NCBI GenBank assembly: GCA_023229505.1
Contig: JALNZD010000020.1
Span: forward strand, 1-64,000
Source: Bacteroidales bacterium
GTDB lineage: Bacteria; Bacteroidota; Bacteroidia; Bacteroidales; JAGOPY01
Length of the DNA: 64,000 bases
Reading direction: 5' to 3'
This document shows, piece by piece, positions 24,895 through 34,648 of this stretch. How positions within the stretch are numbered: position 1 is the stretch's first letter; the number at the start of each line of letters is the position of its first letter. The translations under genes and the position numbers were made by a program. Under the pieces are notes generated by a model. It saw only the letters and a list, made by a program, of their open reading frames with translations, was not told the DNA's origin and did no database searches.

Positions 24895-27800
24895 ATGTTG
24901 AGTCCTCTAAAATATACTCTTATTATTACCTTGAAATTAATAATGGTTCAAAGTTTATGTTCCCAGCATCAGGCTGATAACTGGATCTTTGGACAATGGG
25001 CCGGTTTGAAATTTAGCACGGGCCAACCGGTACCATGGTTACCTATGGTAAATGGAGCTGGCTTTAGTAATGGAACGATTATGAGTGATTCACTTGGTAA
25101 TTTATTGTTCTATTCCGAAGGCGACAAAGTATGGAACAGGAATCAGGAAATTATGGACAATGGCGATAACCTTCTGCCAGGTTGTTGTTGTTGGGATCAA
25201 ACTGCAATTAGTTTTCCCCGGCCTGGTTTTGGAGATCAGTATTATTTATTTACTATTTCAGGTTGGAATAGCCCGGAAGGATTATATTATTCAATTATAG
25301 ATATGTCTTTGGATGGGGGACTTGGAGCAGTGACTGATGTTAAAAATATCAAACTGGAAGCGGCATTCTGGGCACATGACCATCAATTTGTCACGAAAAG
25401 CCGATCGGGTGATTCCTATTGGGTTGTCACAAGACTTTATAATGATGACAGATATGCAAGTTTTCTTGTCGATGAACAAGGAGTGCACACGAATCCTGTT
25501 TACAGTCCGACAGGGATTTTCAGGGAATTTACAAATAGTGATAATGGCAATATTAAAATTTCTTCAAACAAAAAGTATCTAATAACTGGTCATCGTGAAG
25601 GAGATGATGAAGTTCAAAAGCATTATTTACAATCATTTGAGGTCTGTACTTTTAATGATGAAACAGGTGAAATAGGTTATCTATATATGGTAAATAAGAA
25701 AAATGTCGGAGGGTGGTACGATCCTGCCTATTGTTGTGAATTTTCACCGGATTCAAAATATTTGTATCTTACTTTTGAGGGAGGCGATTCAAGAAACATG
25801 TTAGGTTATTTATATCAATATGAAATGCAATATATTGGTGATTCGGCTGCTTTCGTTAATTCTGCAATCGAGATTTCTAATCTCAGCGGTACAAATATTC
25901 AGCTTTCTAATGATGGGAAAATCTATACATCTGTTCCAAATCCCGGTATTCCTAATAATAAATATTATATTGGTGTAATTAACAAACCGTGGGAAAATGG
26001 CCAGAATTGCGATTTCGATCCAAATGGAATTTATTTATTGGGACGAGATTGTGAATGGAATTTACCAAACTTACTACTTGATTATTTATACCGTTTCGAA
26101 TGGGAGGCAGATGATTATTGCCTGGGAACAGCAGTTCATTTTATTCCGCATTTCGTACCAACACCCGACAGCATACAATGGAATTTCGGTGAATTTGGCC
26201 CGGGAAGCATATCTCATGAACTCTCCCCAACATATACATTTCAAAACGCAGGAATCCATGAAGTGGAAGTTGATATATGGTATCCTACAGGCAGATATGA
26301 ACATACGTCGAGAGAAATTGAGATTTACCCGGTGCCTCAACCTGATTTAGGGCCTGACCTGACGATATGTGAGGGTAATATCGTTACACTTAACGCGAAT
26401 TGCGAGGCAGATCTCTATTCCTGGTCCACCGGCCAGTTCGGAAGCCCGACAATTACTGTATCAGATTCCGGAACCTATTGGGTTCATGCAACTTTTGCTG
26501 AAACCGGTTGTATGGGAAGTGACGATATCCACATTAGCTTTTATCCTGCCATAACAATGGACGAATCTGCTCTGGAAATTACACCCACCGCTTGTAGCGG
26601 CTCAAGCGGTTCGATTACCGGCCTCCAGGTTATGGGATCCCCGCCATTCACATTTCTCTGGGAAGACTTGTCAGGCAATGTTTACGGTACAGATCCCGAC
26701 ATTTCTAATCTACCTGCAGGACAATATTTACTAACGATTACCGATGGCAACGGCTGCAAAACACAAACTCCGGTTTATACCATCGAGGATGCAGGCAATT
26801 TGCAGGTCACGGAAGTACAAACCATAAGGCCTCATTGTTTCAACAACGACGGACAGCTTATCATTTCCGCATTTTCGCCATCCGGTTCAGCGCTGGAATA
26901 CTCAATAGATGACGGCGTGACTTATCAGTCCGATAGTGTGTTCACCGGGCTGGTTGGTGCGAGTTACGTGATACGGGTTACGGATGAGTATGGATGTTTC
27001 GGATTTTATTTGGATAATCCTGTTGTTTTGGAAGATATCCCCGGGCCGCAGGTAAACCAGATTATTGTCACAAATGAGTCGGATTTCCTGGGAAACGGGG
27101 CAATAGAAATCATTGCAAATGGATCCACACCAGTTATTTATTATTCCATCGATAGCGGATACACATGGCAATTAAACGACGGAAATTTTTACAATTTACA
27201 GTCTGGGATTTACAATTTACAAGTTAAGGATGAGAATGGGTGTGATACTGCTTTTACTGTTGAAATTCAGAATGTTATCCTGACTTATCTGCATGCTGTT
27301 ACGAGTGAAGGAGGTCATTGCCTTGGCAATACGGCAATGGTGCCGGTGAATGTCGATAACTTCAATTCCGTAGCAAACTTCCGCCTCAAACTCAGCTACA
27401 ACGCAGATAACCTGCAATGCGAAGGCTTTACCAATGTCCATCCACAGCTTGCCGACAGTCTCACCGGCTGGGTTGACCAGGCCGCCGGAGAGATCAACCT
27501 GACGTGGAGATCTACGGTATCGGTCACTTTTATGGCATCTGAAAAAGTAGCCGACCTGGTCTTTACGACGAAAAATCCCGGCCAGGGCGAACTGGCCTGG
27601 TACACCGGCTCGACAGAAAGCTATTTCACCAATGCCGGCGGCATGCCCATCCCGGCAGAGTTCCAGACTGGCGAAGTGACCATCTATGAACCGCCTGAAA
27701 TTCTCCTTTCAACCTCTAAAACAGTCTGCGAAGGACAGATGGTGAGTATTATGAGCATTGCCTCCGGCAATCAGCCCCCGATAAGTTACCGCTGGACTTA

Positions 27801-28452
27801 TCCATCGGGTGACACCTCCGGCACCGATCCGTTCATATTCAATGTAACCTATTCAGATGCAGGCTTTTACACCCTGCTGGCTACTGACATTGTCGGCTGC
27901 ACCGATCAGAAAAGCATCGAGTTGATTGTCAGCGACAATCCGGTAGCTGCTTTTCATGGAACCGACACGATGGAATTGCACATTGGCGGTTTGCTGGACG
28001 CCGGGGGAGGGATGGCATCGTACAGATGGAGTCCTGGAGATACCACGCAAAGCATTGTGATCCAGGCAAAAGGAATGTACGTGGTTGAGATGGAATCCCT
28101 GGCAGGATGCATCGGAAAGGACTCCATCTATATCAAATTAACCTCCGATGAAATCCCATCAAACAATATCTTCATCCCTAACGCCTTCTCTCCCGATGGT
28201 GACGGGCTGAACGACACCTTCATGGCCATCGCGACCAGCGATTATATCCAAAAATTCCACATGCTCATCTTCGACCGATGGGGCGGACAGATTTTTGAGT
28301 CGAATGATATTATGCGCGGCTGGGATGGAACGATGCACGGAAAGCCTTTGCCCGGCGGAATGTATACCTACAAGATAACCTATAGTATTTATCCGTCTAT
28401 CGGGGATCATTCGGAGCAGGTACGGCTTGGGACGGTGATGCTCGTCAGATAA
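24895..28452 (+). CDS. Large T9SS type B secreted protein with propeller, PKD-like, cohesin-like and CHU_C domains
   Basis: This 1185-aa exported protein starts with a signal peptide (cleaved near SLCSQ) and a beta-propeller-like region (about 25-400, WIFGQWAGLKFSTG and SPDSKYLYLTFEGG repeats). PKD-like and SprB-like Ig modules follow (ICEGNIVTLNA, TDGNGCKTQTPVY, VTDEYGCFGFY). A cohesin-like domain lies at about 800-930 (GNTAMVPVNVDNFNSVANFR). The C-terminus (IFIPNAFSPDGDGLNDTF, FDRWGGQIFES, LPGGMYTYKI) is the CHU_C domain, which directs type IX secretion, type B. The protein is probably surface-attached or released, with adhesive roles. A heptamer-like repeat (TTTACAATTTACA) is embedded in the coding frame near 27187-27225, encoding FYNLQ and IYNLQ. 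Confidence 0.9.
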   Translation: MLSPLKYTLIITLKLIMVQSLCSQHQADNWIFGQWAGLKFSTGQPVPWLPMVNGAGFSNGTIMSDSLGNLLFYSEGDKVWNRNQEIMDNGDNLLPGCCCWDQTAISFPRPGFGDQYYLFTISGWNSPEGLYYSIIDMSLDGGLGAVTDVKNIKLEAAFWAHDHQFVTKSRSGDSYWVVTRLYNDDRYASFLVDEQGVHTNPVYSPTGIFREFTNSDNGNIKISSNKKYLITGHREGDDEVQKHYLQSFEVCTFNDETGEIGYLYMVNKKNVGGWYDPAYCCEFSPDSKYLYLTFEGGDSRNMLGYLYQYEMQYIGDSAAFVNSAIEISNLSGTNIQLSNDGKIYTSVPNPGIPNNKYYIGVINKPWENGQNCDFDPNGIYLLGRDCEWNLPNLLLDYLYRFEWEADDYCLGTAVHFIPHFVPTPDSIQWNFGEFGPGSISHELSPTYTFQNAGIHEVEVDIWYPTGRYEHTSREIEIYPVPQPDLGPDLTICEGNIVTLNANCEADLYSWSTGQFGSPTITVSDSGTYWVHATFAETGCMGSDDIHISFYPAITMDESALEITPTACSGSSGSITGLQVMGSPPFTFLWEDLSGNVYGTDPDISNLPAGQYLLTITDGNGCKTQTPVYTIEDAGNLQVTEVQTIRPHCFNNDGQLIISAFSPSGSALEYSIDDGVTYQSDSVFTGLVGASYVIRVTDEYGCFGFYLDNPVVLEDIPGPQVNQIIVTNESDFLGNGAIEIIANGSTPVIYYSIDSGYTWQLNDGNFYNLQSGIYNLQVKDENGCDTAFTVEIQNVILTYLHAVTSEGGHCLGNTAMVPVNVDNFNSVANFRLKLSYNADNLQCEGFTNVHPQLADSLTGWVDQAAGEINLTWRSTVSVTFMASEKVADLVFTTKNPGQGELAWYTGSTESYFTNAGGMPIPAEFQTGEVTIYEPPEILLSTSKTVCEGQMVSIMSIASGNQPPISYRWTYPSGDTSGTDPFIFNVTYSDAGFYTLLATDIVGCTDQKSIELIVSDNPVAAFHGTDTMELHIGGLLDAGGGMASYRWSPGDTTQSIVIQAKGMYVVEMESLAGCIGKDSIYIKLTSDEIPSNNIFIPNAFSPDGDGLNDTFMAIATSDYIQKFHMLIFDRWGGQIFESNDIMRGWDGTMHGKPLPGGMYTYKITYSIYPSIGDHSEQVRLGTVMLVR

Positions 28453-28753
28453 TTACACGATTCGGCATTCGATATTGTCGATGTAATTTTCGAAATAAAA
28501 TCGTCCGATCGGCAAATTGACAAATCATCCAATCCTTTCGCATCTCGCATGATCGACTGATCGCTCGTTCGCCTGATCCTTCTGTCGTCCCTATGGGACT
28601 TTAGATTTTGATCCGACATCTTTACCCGGCACTGACGTGCCGGGCTACTATATGTCATCCCTTTGGGATTCAATTCACCAAATCCCCAAATAGCCTAATC
28701 GTGACAAATCACCCAATCTTCCAATCACCCAATCACCCAATCATTTTTCTTCT
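28453..28753. repeat. REP-like hairpin cluster and octamer repeats before prfA
   Basis: Three small palindromes lie within 85 bp: GTCCC-TAT-GGGAC (28587-28599), CCCGGCAC-TGAC-GTGCCGGG (28625-28644) and ATCCC-TTT-GGGAT (28657-28669). On the left is a degenerate octamer run (about 28540-28580: CTCGCATG, ATCGACTG, ATCGCTCG, TTCGCCTG) and on the right a second one (28706-28748: AATCACCC units). No gene is visible in the stretch. The same palindrome types recur at 51739-51954. Confidence 0.75.
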
Positions 28754-28761
28754 TACCTTTG
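28754..28761 (+). promoter_or_regulatory. -7 element (TACCTTTG) for prfA
   Basis: This is an exact TAnnTTTG match 23 bases before the prfA ATG, right after the octamer repeat. Confidence 0.6.
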
Positions 28762-28783
28762 CATGCTAGACTAATAAAGAGAT

Positions 28784-29851
28784 ATGCTGGGAAAACTGGA
28801 GGAAATCCACAAAAAATACCTGGAACTTGAAAAGCAGATAAATGATCCTGATTCGATGAGCGACATGAAAAGATACATCCAGCTCAGTAAGGATCATAAA
28901 GAGCTGCAACCGATTGTCGCTGCTTATAAGAATTACAGGAATGTAATGACTTCCCTTGATGCGGCGAAAGAGATCCTTGAAAAGGAGAAAGATGAGGAAC
29001 TTCGTGCGTATGCAAAGGAAGAGCTTATCGAGCTTACAGGCCAGCGCGACCAGATGGAGGAAAACATCCGCCTGATGCTGATCCCGGAAGATCCGCAGGA
29101 CAGGAAGAATGCAGTTATTGAAATCCGCGCCGGCACCGGTGGTGATGAGGCAAGTATTTTTGCCGGTGATCTTTACCGCATGTACCTGAAATTCTGTGAA
29201 ACCAAAGGCTGGAAAGTCGAACCGGTCAGCGCTACAGAAGGGACAGTCGGCGGCTATAAAGAGGTTATCTTCGATGTGATTGGCGAAGGTGTTTATGGTC
29301 AGATGAAATATGAATCAGGTGTGCACCGTGTCCAAAGGGTTCCCAAGACCGAAACGCAGGGACGTGTCCATACTTCAGCCGCTTCGGTCGTCATCCTTCC
29401 TGAAGCCGATGAGTTTGATGTGGATGTCAAGGAAAGTGATATCAGGAAAGATACTTTCTGTTCCTCCGGACCTGGCGGACAATCGGTAAATACGACCTAT
29501 TCCGCCATACGTCTTACTCACATTCCAACCAACATTGTCGTCAGCTGCCAGGACCAGAAATCTCAGATCAAGAATTATGAAAAAGCATTGATTGTACTGC
29601 GGACAAGGATCTATGAGCGGGAATACAAGAAATTCCTCGATGAGATTTCTTCAAGACGGAAAACGATGGTTTCCACCGGCGACCGGTCAGCGAAGATCAG
29701 GACCTACAACTATCCCCAGGGAAGGGTTACCGACCACCGTATCGGGTTCACATTGTACAATTTGCAGGAGATCACCAATGGCAATATCCAGGAACTGATC
29801 GACCAGTTGCAATTGGCGGAGAATGCCGAGAGGCTTAAGGCGGAGATTTAA
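28784..29851 (+). CDS. prfA: Peptide chain release factor 1
   Basis: RF1 ends translation at UAA and UAG. The 355-aa protein is of normal length, with the universal GGQ motif in SGPGGQSVNTTYSA at about residues 229-242, whose Gln is the usual methylation target. The stop-codon recognition tripeptide, PAT in E. coli RF1 (RVPATESQGR), is PKT here (RVPKTETQGR), the form also found in mitochondrial RF1a. No frameshift site is present, which separates it from RF2. Confidence 0.96.
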   Translation: MLGKLEEIHKKYLELEKQINDPDSMSDMKRYIQLSKDHKELQPIVAAYKNYRNVMTSLDAAKEILEKEKDEELRAYAKEELIELTGQRDQMEENIRLMLIPEDPQDRKNAVIEIRAGTGGDEASIFAGDLYRMYLKFCETKGWKVEPVSATEGTVGGYKEVIFDVIGEGVYGQMKYESGVHRVQRVPKTETQGRVHTSAASVVILPEADEFDVDVKESDIRKDTFCSSGPGGQSVNTTYSAIRLTHIPTNIVVSCQDQKSQIKNYEKALIVLRTRIYEREYKKFLDEISSRRKTMVSTGDRSAKIRTYNYPQGRVTDHRIGFTLYNLQEITNGNIQELIDQLQLAENAERLKAEI

Positions 29852-29854
29852 GAA

Positions 29855-29917
29855 AGTTGACAGTTGACAGTTGGCAGTTGGCAGTCCAAGTTTCAAATTT
29901 CAAATTTCAAATTTCAT
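29855..29917. repeat. Period-7 tandem repeat between prfA and pyrF
   Basis: Nine heptamer-phased units can be read: AGTTGAC twice, AGTTGGC twice, then AGTCCAA and units of the form TTTCAAA. The unit changes along the array while the period stays close to 7. The array separates two genes on the same strand and ends three bases before the pyrF ATG. Confidence 0.85.
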
Positions 29918-29920
29918 ATT

Positions 29921-30733
29921 ATGACCAGGCAGGAACTTATCGTAATCATTAAAAAGAAAAAGTCCTTCCTTTGTGTCGGGCTTGACAGTGAGATCAGCAA
30001 AATCCCTCCTCATCTTTTAAAGGAAGAAGATCCGGTTTTTGAGTTTAACCGGCAGATCATCGATGCAACGATCGACTATGCTGTGGCTTACAAACCGAAC
30101 CTGGCCTTTTATGAAAGTTCAGGATTGAAAGGCTGGATCAGCCTTGAGAAGACCATTTCATACCTCCATTTGAAAAAAGACCGCGTTTTCCTGATTGCAG
30201 ACGCCAAACGGGGCGATATCGGGAACACTTCAAAGCAATACGCTAAGGCCTTTTTCGAGATACTAGATGTGGATGCTCTTACTGTAGCCCCCTACATGGG
30301 TTCCGATTCGGTGCAGCCGTTTCTCTCTTATCCTGACAAATGGGTAGTTTTGCTGGCACTCACTTCAAACCAGGGGGCATCCGATTTTCAATATTTAAAA
30401 TCCGGAGAATCCCATCTTTTTGAGCATGTCCTGCGTACATCAAGCCAATGGGGAACACCTGACAATATGATGTACGTTGTGGGTGCCACCCAGGCACAGC
30501 AACTGGCAATTATCCGCAAAATCGTTCCTGATCATTTCCTGCTTGTTCCCGGCGTTGGTGCCCAGGGTGGCAGCCTGCAGGAAGTTGCCCGTTATGGCAT
30601 GACTAAAGAAATCGGTTTGCTCGTAAATGCTTCCCGCAGCATCATTTTCGCTTCAAATGGGGAAAATTTTGCAGATAAGGCAAGGGAAGAAGCAGCGAAG
30701 CTGCAGGCAGAAATGGAAAGACTTATGATATAA
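29921..30733 (+). CDS. pyrF: Orotidine 5'-phosphate decarboxylase, type 2
   Basis: PyrF makes UMP from OMP. The 270-aa protein has FLCVGLDSEISK near the start, the catalytic segment DAKRGDIGNTSKQYA at about residues 94-108 (Asp-Lys-Asp tetrad) and GVGAQGGSL, with the longer layout of the type-2 (eukaryotic/actinobacterial-like) family. An in-frame ATG at 29864 would add 19 residues that are translated from the heptamer repeat (SKFQISNFKFHI). I chose 29921, where homology should begin. Confidence 0.94.
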   Translation: MTRQELIVIIKKKKSFLCVGLDSEISKIPPHLLKEEDPVFEFNRQIIDATIDYAVAYKPNLAFYESSGLKGWISLEKTISYLHLKKDRVFLIADAKRGDIGNTSKQYAKAFFEILDVDALTVAPYMGSDSVQPFLSYPDKWVVLLALTSNQGASDFQYLKSGESHLFEHVLRTSSQWGTPDNMMYVVGATQAQQLAIIRKIVPDHFLLVPGVGAQGGSLQEVARYGMTKEIGLLVNASRSIIFASNGENFADKAREEAAKLQAEMERLMI

Positions 30734-30738
30734 TATAG

Positions 30739-30815
30739 GATTTACAATTTACAATTTACAATTTACAATTTACAATCTAATATCTAAGATCTTAAACTGT
30801 AAATTGTAAATTTAA
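30739..30815. terminator. Heptamer-repeat inverted pair between convergent pyrF and ilvE
   Basis: The plus strand shows a run of TTTACAA units (30741-30776) and then, at about 30797-30813, the opposite orientation (TGTAAATTGTAAATTT). The two halves can pair as an AT-rich hairpin. The location between converging genes suggests a bidirectional terminator made from the same repeat family. Confidence 0.5.
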
Positions 30816-30820
30816 AATCT

Positions 30821-31840
30821 TCACTCAACAACCGTGCACCACCCATAGATATCAGGTTCTTCACCGTATTGGATAGCCCTGAGTTTGTTATAAAGCCTGG
30901 TTGATATCGGGCCGGCATTTCCGTCTTTACAGTATTGATGTTCCTTTCCGGTTTTCCTGTCATGGATCTTCTTTATAGGAGAAATGATAGCTGCCGTTCC
31001 GCATGCGCCCACCTCATCGAATTCAGCAAGCTCTTCAACCGGGACACGTCTGACTTCTACGTTCATTCCTATCTCTTTAGCTAAAACCTGGAGACTATTA
31101 TTGGTGATAGAAGGGAGGATGGTATGTGATGCCGGTGTAACATAAGTGTTCCCTTTAATACCGAAAAAATTTGCAGGTCCGGCTTCATCAATATATTTCT
31201 TTTCTTTTGCATCCAGGAAAAGCACTGTTGAGCAGCCCTCTTCTTTAGCTCTTGCAGCAGGAAAAAGGCTGGCAGCATAATTTCCACCCACTTTAATATG
31301 ACCTGTACCAAGAGGTGCTGCACGGTCAAAATCATGCAGCAACTGGACACACACAGGCTTGAAACCTTCCTTGAAATACGGCCCGACCGGTCCGACAAAA
31401 ACTATGAACAAATATTCGGTAGCGGGCTTCACACCTACCTGGGGGCCTGTCCCGATCAGCAATGGCCTGAAATATAACGCAGCGCCGGTTCCATACGGCG
31501 GTAAATATTTCACATTCATCTTCAGGGCAGTCATGATCGCTTTCTCAAACAATTCATCCGGGACTTCTGCCATCATGATCCCATCGGCTGACCTGCGGAA
31601 ACGTTTTGCATTCTCCTCCCACCGGAAAACCCGGATCTTTTCGTCTTTCCCCCGAAAAGCCTTCATCCCTTCAAAGGCTTCCTGGCCATAATGCAGGCAG
31701 GTCGCTGCAATGTGAATGTTCACATATTCGGAAGAAGAAATCTCAATTTCCCCCCATTTCCCATCCCTGTAATAACACCGGATGTTATAATCGGTCCTGA
31801 AATAACCGAAAGGCAAGTTCCCCCAGTCAATATTTTCCAT
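30821..31840 (-). CDS. ilvE: Branched-chain amino acid aminotransferase
   Basis: This PLP enzyme interconverts Leu, Ile and Val with their keto acids. It is 339 aa, fold type IV. Visible motifs are HYGQEAFEGMKAFRG near residues 35-49, FRPLLIGTGPQVGV, the PLP-Lys segment GHIKVGGNYAAS, and EVRRVPVEELAEFDEVGACGTAA. The ATG at 31840 is preferred over a TTG six bases upstream. It stands alone on the minus strand, divergent from htpG. Confidence 0.95.
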   Translation of the reverse strand: MENIDWGNLPFGYFRTDYNIRCYYRDGKWGEIEISSSEYVNIHIAATCLHYGQEAFEGMKAFRGKDEKIRVFRWEENAKRFRRSADGIMMAEVPDELFEKAIMTALKMNVKYLPPYGTGAALYFRPLLIGTGPQVGVKPATEYLFIVFVGPVGPYFKEGFKPVCVQLLHDFDRAAPLGTGHIKVGGNYAASLFPAARAKEEGCSTVLFLDAKEKKYIDEAGPANFFGIKGNTYVTPASHTILPSITNNSLQVLAKEIGMNVEVRRVPVEELAEFDEVGACGTAAIISPIKKIHDRKTGKEHQYCKDGNAGPISTRLYNKLRAIQYGEEPDIYGWCTVVE

Positions 31841-32035
31841 ATTCAACTTATTTTATTGTAAAATCAGTCTGGCTTTTAACGTGGCTAAAATAGATAATTT
31901 TCCGGAAAGAAAAGATCAAATTTCTATCTAAATTCAGTATAAATAGCACGAATATGCATGATTGTACAGTCAAAATGTCAGCTTATTTTTACGGTATATA
32001 CTTTGATCCATTAACCGCCTAAAAAATCTCATATT

Positions 32036-33940
32036 ATGCAAACCGGTAAGATAAACGTTCAGACGGAAAACATTTTCCCTATCATTAAAAAATTCCTTTA
32101 TTCAGATCATGAAATATTCCTGCGTGAATTGGTGTCTAACGCGGTGGATGCCACCCAGAAGCTAAAAACCCTGGCCTCGGTCGGGACGTTCAAAGATGAG
32201 CTCGGTGATTTGACCATTCGTGTCGAACTTGATAAGAAAGCCGGCACCATTACCGTTAAAGACCGCGGTATTGGAATGACAGCTGAAGAAGTGGATAAAT
32301 ATATCAACCAGATCGCTTTTTCCAGCGCCGAAGAATTTGTTAAAAAATTCAAAACCAAAAGCGAAGCTGAGCGGAACGCCATCATCGGTCATTTCGGCCT
32401 GGGTTTTTATTCTTCATTCATGGTCTCCGATAAGGTTGAGATCTTCACAAAGACATATAAAAAAGGCGGTCAGACCAAAGCGGTAAAATGGGAATGTGAC
32501 AGCAGCCCTGACTATACCCTCACAGAGATTGACCGGAAAGAAAGAGGCACCGAAGTAGTGGTTTATATCGACAAGGAAAATAAAGATTTCCTTGAAGAAG
32601 CTAAAATCCTTGAAATTCTGAAAAAATATTCCCGTTTCCTTCCTGTTCCCATCGAATTTGGAAAGGAGAAAACCTGGGAGAAAATTGAAGGGGAAAAAGA
32701 CGAGAAGGGTAACGACAAAGAAGTCATGGTTGAAAAACCACGAATAATCAATAATCCCGACCCCTTATGGAAAAAGAAACCTGCGGAATGTACTGATGAA
32801 GATTATAAAAAATTTTACCGTGAGCTCTATCCATTAAATTATGAAGAGCCGCTCTTCCAGATCCACCTGAATGTCGATTATCCATTCCACCTGACGGGTA
32901 TTCTATATTTTCCCAGGGTCAAAAGGAATGTTGAAATTCAGAAAGACAAGATCCAGCTTTACAGCAACCAGGTTTTTGTGACCGATTCAGTTGAAGGTAT
33001 CGTTCCAGAATTCCTGACTTTGTTGCACGGCGTGATCGATTCGCCGGACATCCCGTTAAATGTTTCCCGGTCCTATTTGCAAAGCGATTCGAACGTAAAA
33101 AAGATCTCCGGTTATATCATGAAAAAGGTCTCGGAAAAGCTGGAAGAACTTTTCAAAAAAGACCGGCAGGGCTTCGAATCCAAATGGGATGATATCAAAG
33201 TATTTATTGAATACGGCATGATCAGTGAAGAGAAATTTTATGATAAAGCCGAAAAATTCGCCCTGTTTAAAAATGTTGAAGGCAAATATTTCACTCTCGA
33301 AGAATACAAAACCCATGTCGAACCTGGTCAGAAAGATAAAGAAAACAAGTTGATCTATCTATATGCCAGCAACAAAGAGGAGCAGCATGGTTTTATCCAG
33401 GCAGCTACTGAAAGGGGCTACGATGTAATTGTGATGGATGGCATCCTGGATAATCATTTTATCAACACGCTCGAACACAAGTTGACGGACATCATGTTCC
33501 GGAGGGTGGATTCAGATACCATCGACAAGCTGATCAAAAAGGATGAAACCAGTTTATCAAAGCTGGATGATGCGCAGAAAGACCGGCTGAAAGGGATTAT
33601 CGAAAAAAGTATCGAAAAGGAGAAATTTTCGGTTGTATTTGAAAACCAGAGTGAAACGGAAGTCCCGTTCCTGGTTGTTCAACCGGAATTTATGAGAAGA
33701 ATGAAAGATATGTCGGCCCTTGGCGGTGGATACATGGGATTGGGCACAATGCCGGAATTCTTCAACCTTGTCGTGAATGTCAATCATCCTTTGATGCAGA
33801 CCATCCTGGACCAACAGGATGAAGATAATCAGGATAAGTTGGTCCGTCAGCTCTATGACCTGGCATTGATCTCTCAAAACCTGCTAAAAGGTGAGAAAAT
33901 GACCACTTTTATTAAGCGGAGCATTGAGATGATAAAATAA
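32036..33940 (+). CDS. htpG: Chaperone HtpG (Hsp90)
   Basis: This cytosolic Hsp90 of 634 aa has the normal length. The GHKL ATPase domain shows ELVSNAVDATQKL at about residues 27-39, KDRGIGMTAEEV, and GHFGLGFYSSFMV. The middle domain contains NVSRSYLQSD with the catalytic Arg. The C-terminal dimerisation domain lacks the eukaryotic MEEVD tail. A near-consensus sequence (TATACTTTG, one base off TAnnTTTG) lies about 30 bases upstream. No CIRCE element is seen. Confidence 0.97.
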   Translation: MQTGKINVQTENIFPIIKKFLYSDHEIFLRELVSNAVDATQKLKTLASVGTFKDELGDLTIRVELDKKAGTITVKDRGIGMTAEEVDKYINQIAFSSAEEFVKKFKTKSEAERNAIIGHFGLGFYSSFMVSDKVEIFTKTYKKGGQTKAVKWECDSSPDYTLTEIDRKERGTEVVVYIDKENKDFLEEAKILEILKKYSRFLPVPIEFGKEKTWEKIEGEKDEKGNDKEVMVEKPRIINNPDPLWKKKPAECTDEDYKKFYRELYPLNYEEPLFQIHLNVDYPFHLTGILYFPRVKRNVEIQKDKIQLYSNQVFVTDSVEGIVPEFLTLLHGVIDSPDIPLNVSRSYLQSDSNVKKISGYIMKKVSEKLEELFKKDRQGFESKWDDIKVFIEYGMISEEKFYDKAEKFALFKNVEGKYFTLEEYKTHVEPGQKDKENKLIYLYASNKEEQHGFIQAATERGYDVIVMDGILDNHFINTLEHKLTDIMFRRVDSDTIDKLIKKDETSLSKLDDAQKDRLKGIIEKSIEKEKFSVVFENQSETEVPFLVVQPEFMRRMKDMSALGGGYMGLGTMPEFFNLVVNVNHPLMQTILDQQDEDNQDKLVRQLYDLALISQNLLKGEKMTTFIKRSIEMIK

Positions 33941-34014
33941 CTTAATTTAGAAATATACAGTCACTTAAGGAATAATTGTAATTTAGCACAACCATTAATT
34001 AATTCCAGAAAATC

Positions 34015-34617
34015 ATGAAAAAATCTTTATTAGTTCTTATCGGTGTATTTGTATTCCTTGGCCTGATCGTGCTGATCGGTTTTCTTACTTCGATTTCCAC
34101 TTACAACAAGATGGTGCAATATGACGAAGCTGTCACCTCATCCTGGTCACAGGTTGAGAATGTTTATCAACGGCGGGCTGACCTGATCCCTAACCTGGTA
34201 AATACTGTGAAAGGATATGCCGATTTCGAGAAGTCAACGCTAACTGCCGTTATAGAGGCCCGTGCGAAAGCAACCTCTGTAAATATTTCAGCGGATAACC
34301 TGAATGAGCAGACAATGGCGCAGTTTCAACAGGCTCAGGATGGTCTGAGTTCAGCCTTATCGAAATTGATGGTTGTAGTAGAAAGATATCCTGACCTGAA
34401 AGCCAATCAGAATTTCCTTGAACTCCAGGCCCAACTGGAAGGTACGGAGAACAGGATCGCCAATGAACGGATGAAGTTTAACGAAACTACGAGAACTTAT
34501 AATGTTTATATCAGGAGATTCCCGGCCAGGATTTTTGCCAGCATATACGGTTTTGAGCAGAAGCCCTATTTCAAAGCTGTTGAAGGTGCTGAAAAAGCGC
34601 CTGAAGTAAAGTTCTGA
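34015..34617 (+). CDS. lemA: LemA family membrane protein
   Basis: The 200-aa protein has an N-terminal transmembrane helix (residues 4-24) and the all-alpha LemA domain with YNKMVQYDEAVTSSWSQVENVYQRRADLIPNLV split over residues 30-62, and PYFKAVEGAEKAPEVKF at the end. LemA homologues are widespread, with no firm biochemical role. They often sit next to TPM-domain genes, as here, where two follow in the same direction, suggesting a membrane-associated complex. Confidence 0.94.
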   Translation: MKKSLLVLIGVFVFLGLIVLIGFLTSISTYNKMVQYDEAVTSSWSQVENVYQRRADLIPNLVNTVKGYADFEKSTLTAVIEARAKATSVNISADNLNEQTMAQFQQAQDGLSSALSKLMVVVERYPDLKANQNFLELQAQLEGTENRIANERMKFNETTRTYNVYIRRFPARIFASIYGFEQKPYFKAVEGAEKAPEVKF

Positions 34618-34648
34618 TGGGCCGAATCCTCTTATATCGTTGAATATT

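Noticed and set aside
29855..29917. Tandem array as a CRISPR
   Set aside because: The unit is 7 bases with no spacers, and no cas genes are in the window.
32000..32010. TATACTTTG as a consensus promoter of htpG
   Set aside because: The spacing gives TAnTTTG rather than TAnnTTTG, so I mention it only as near-consensus and do not list it.
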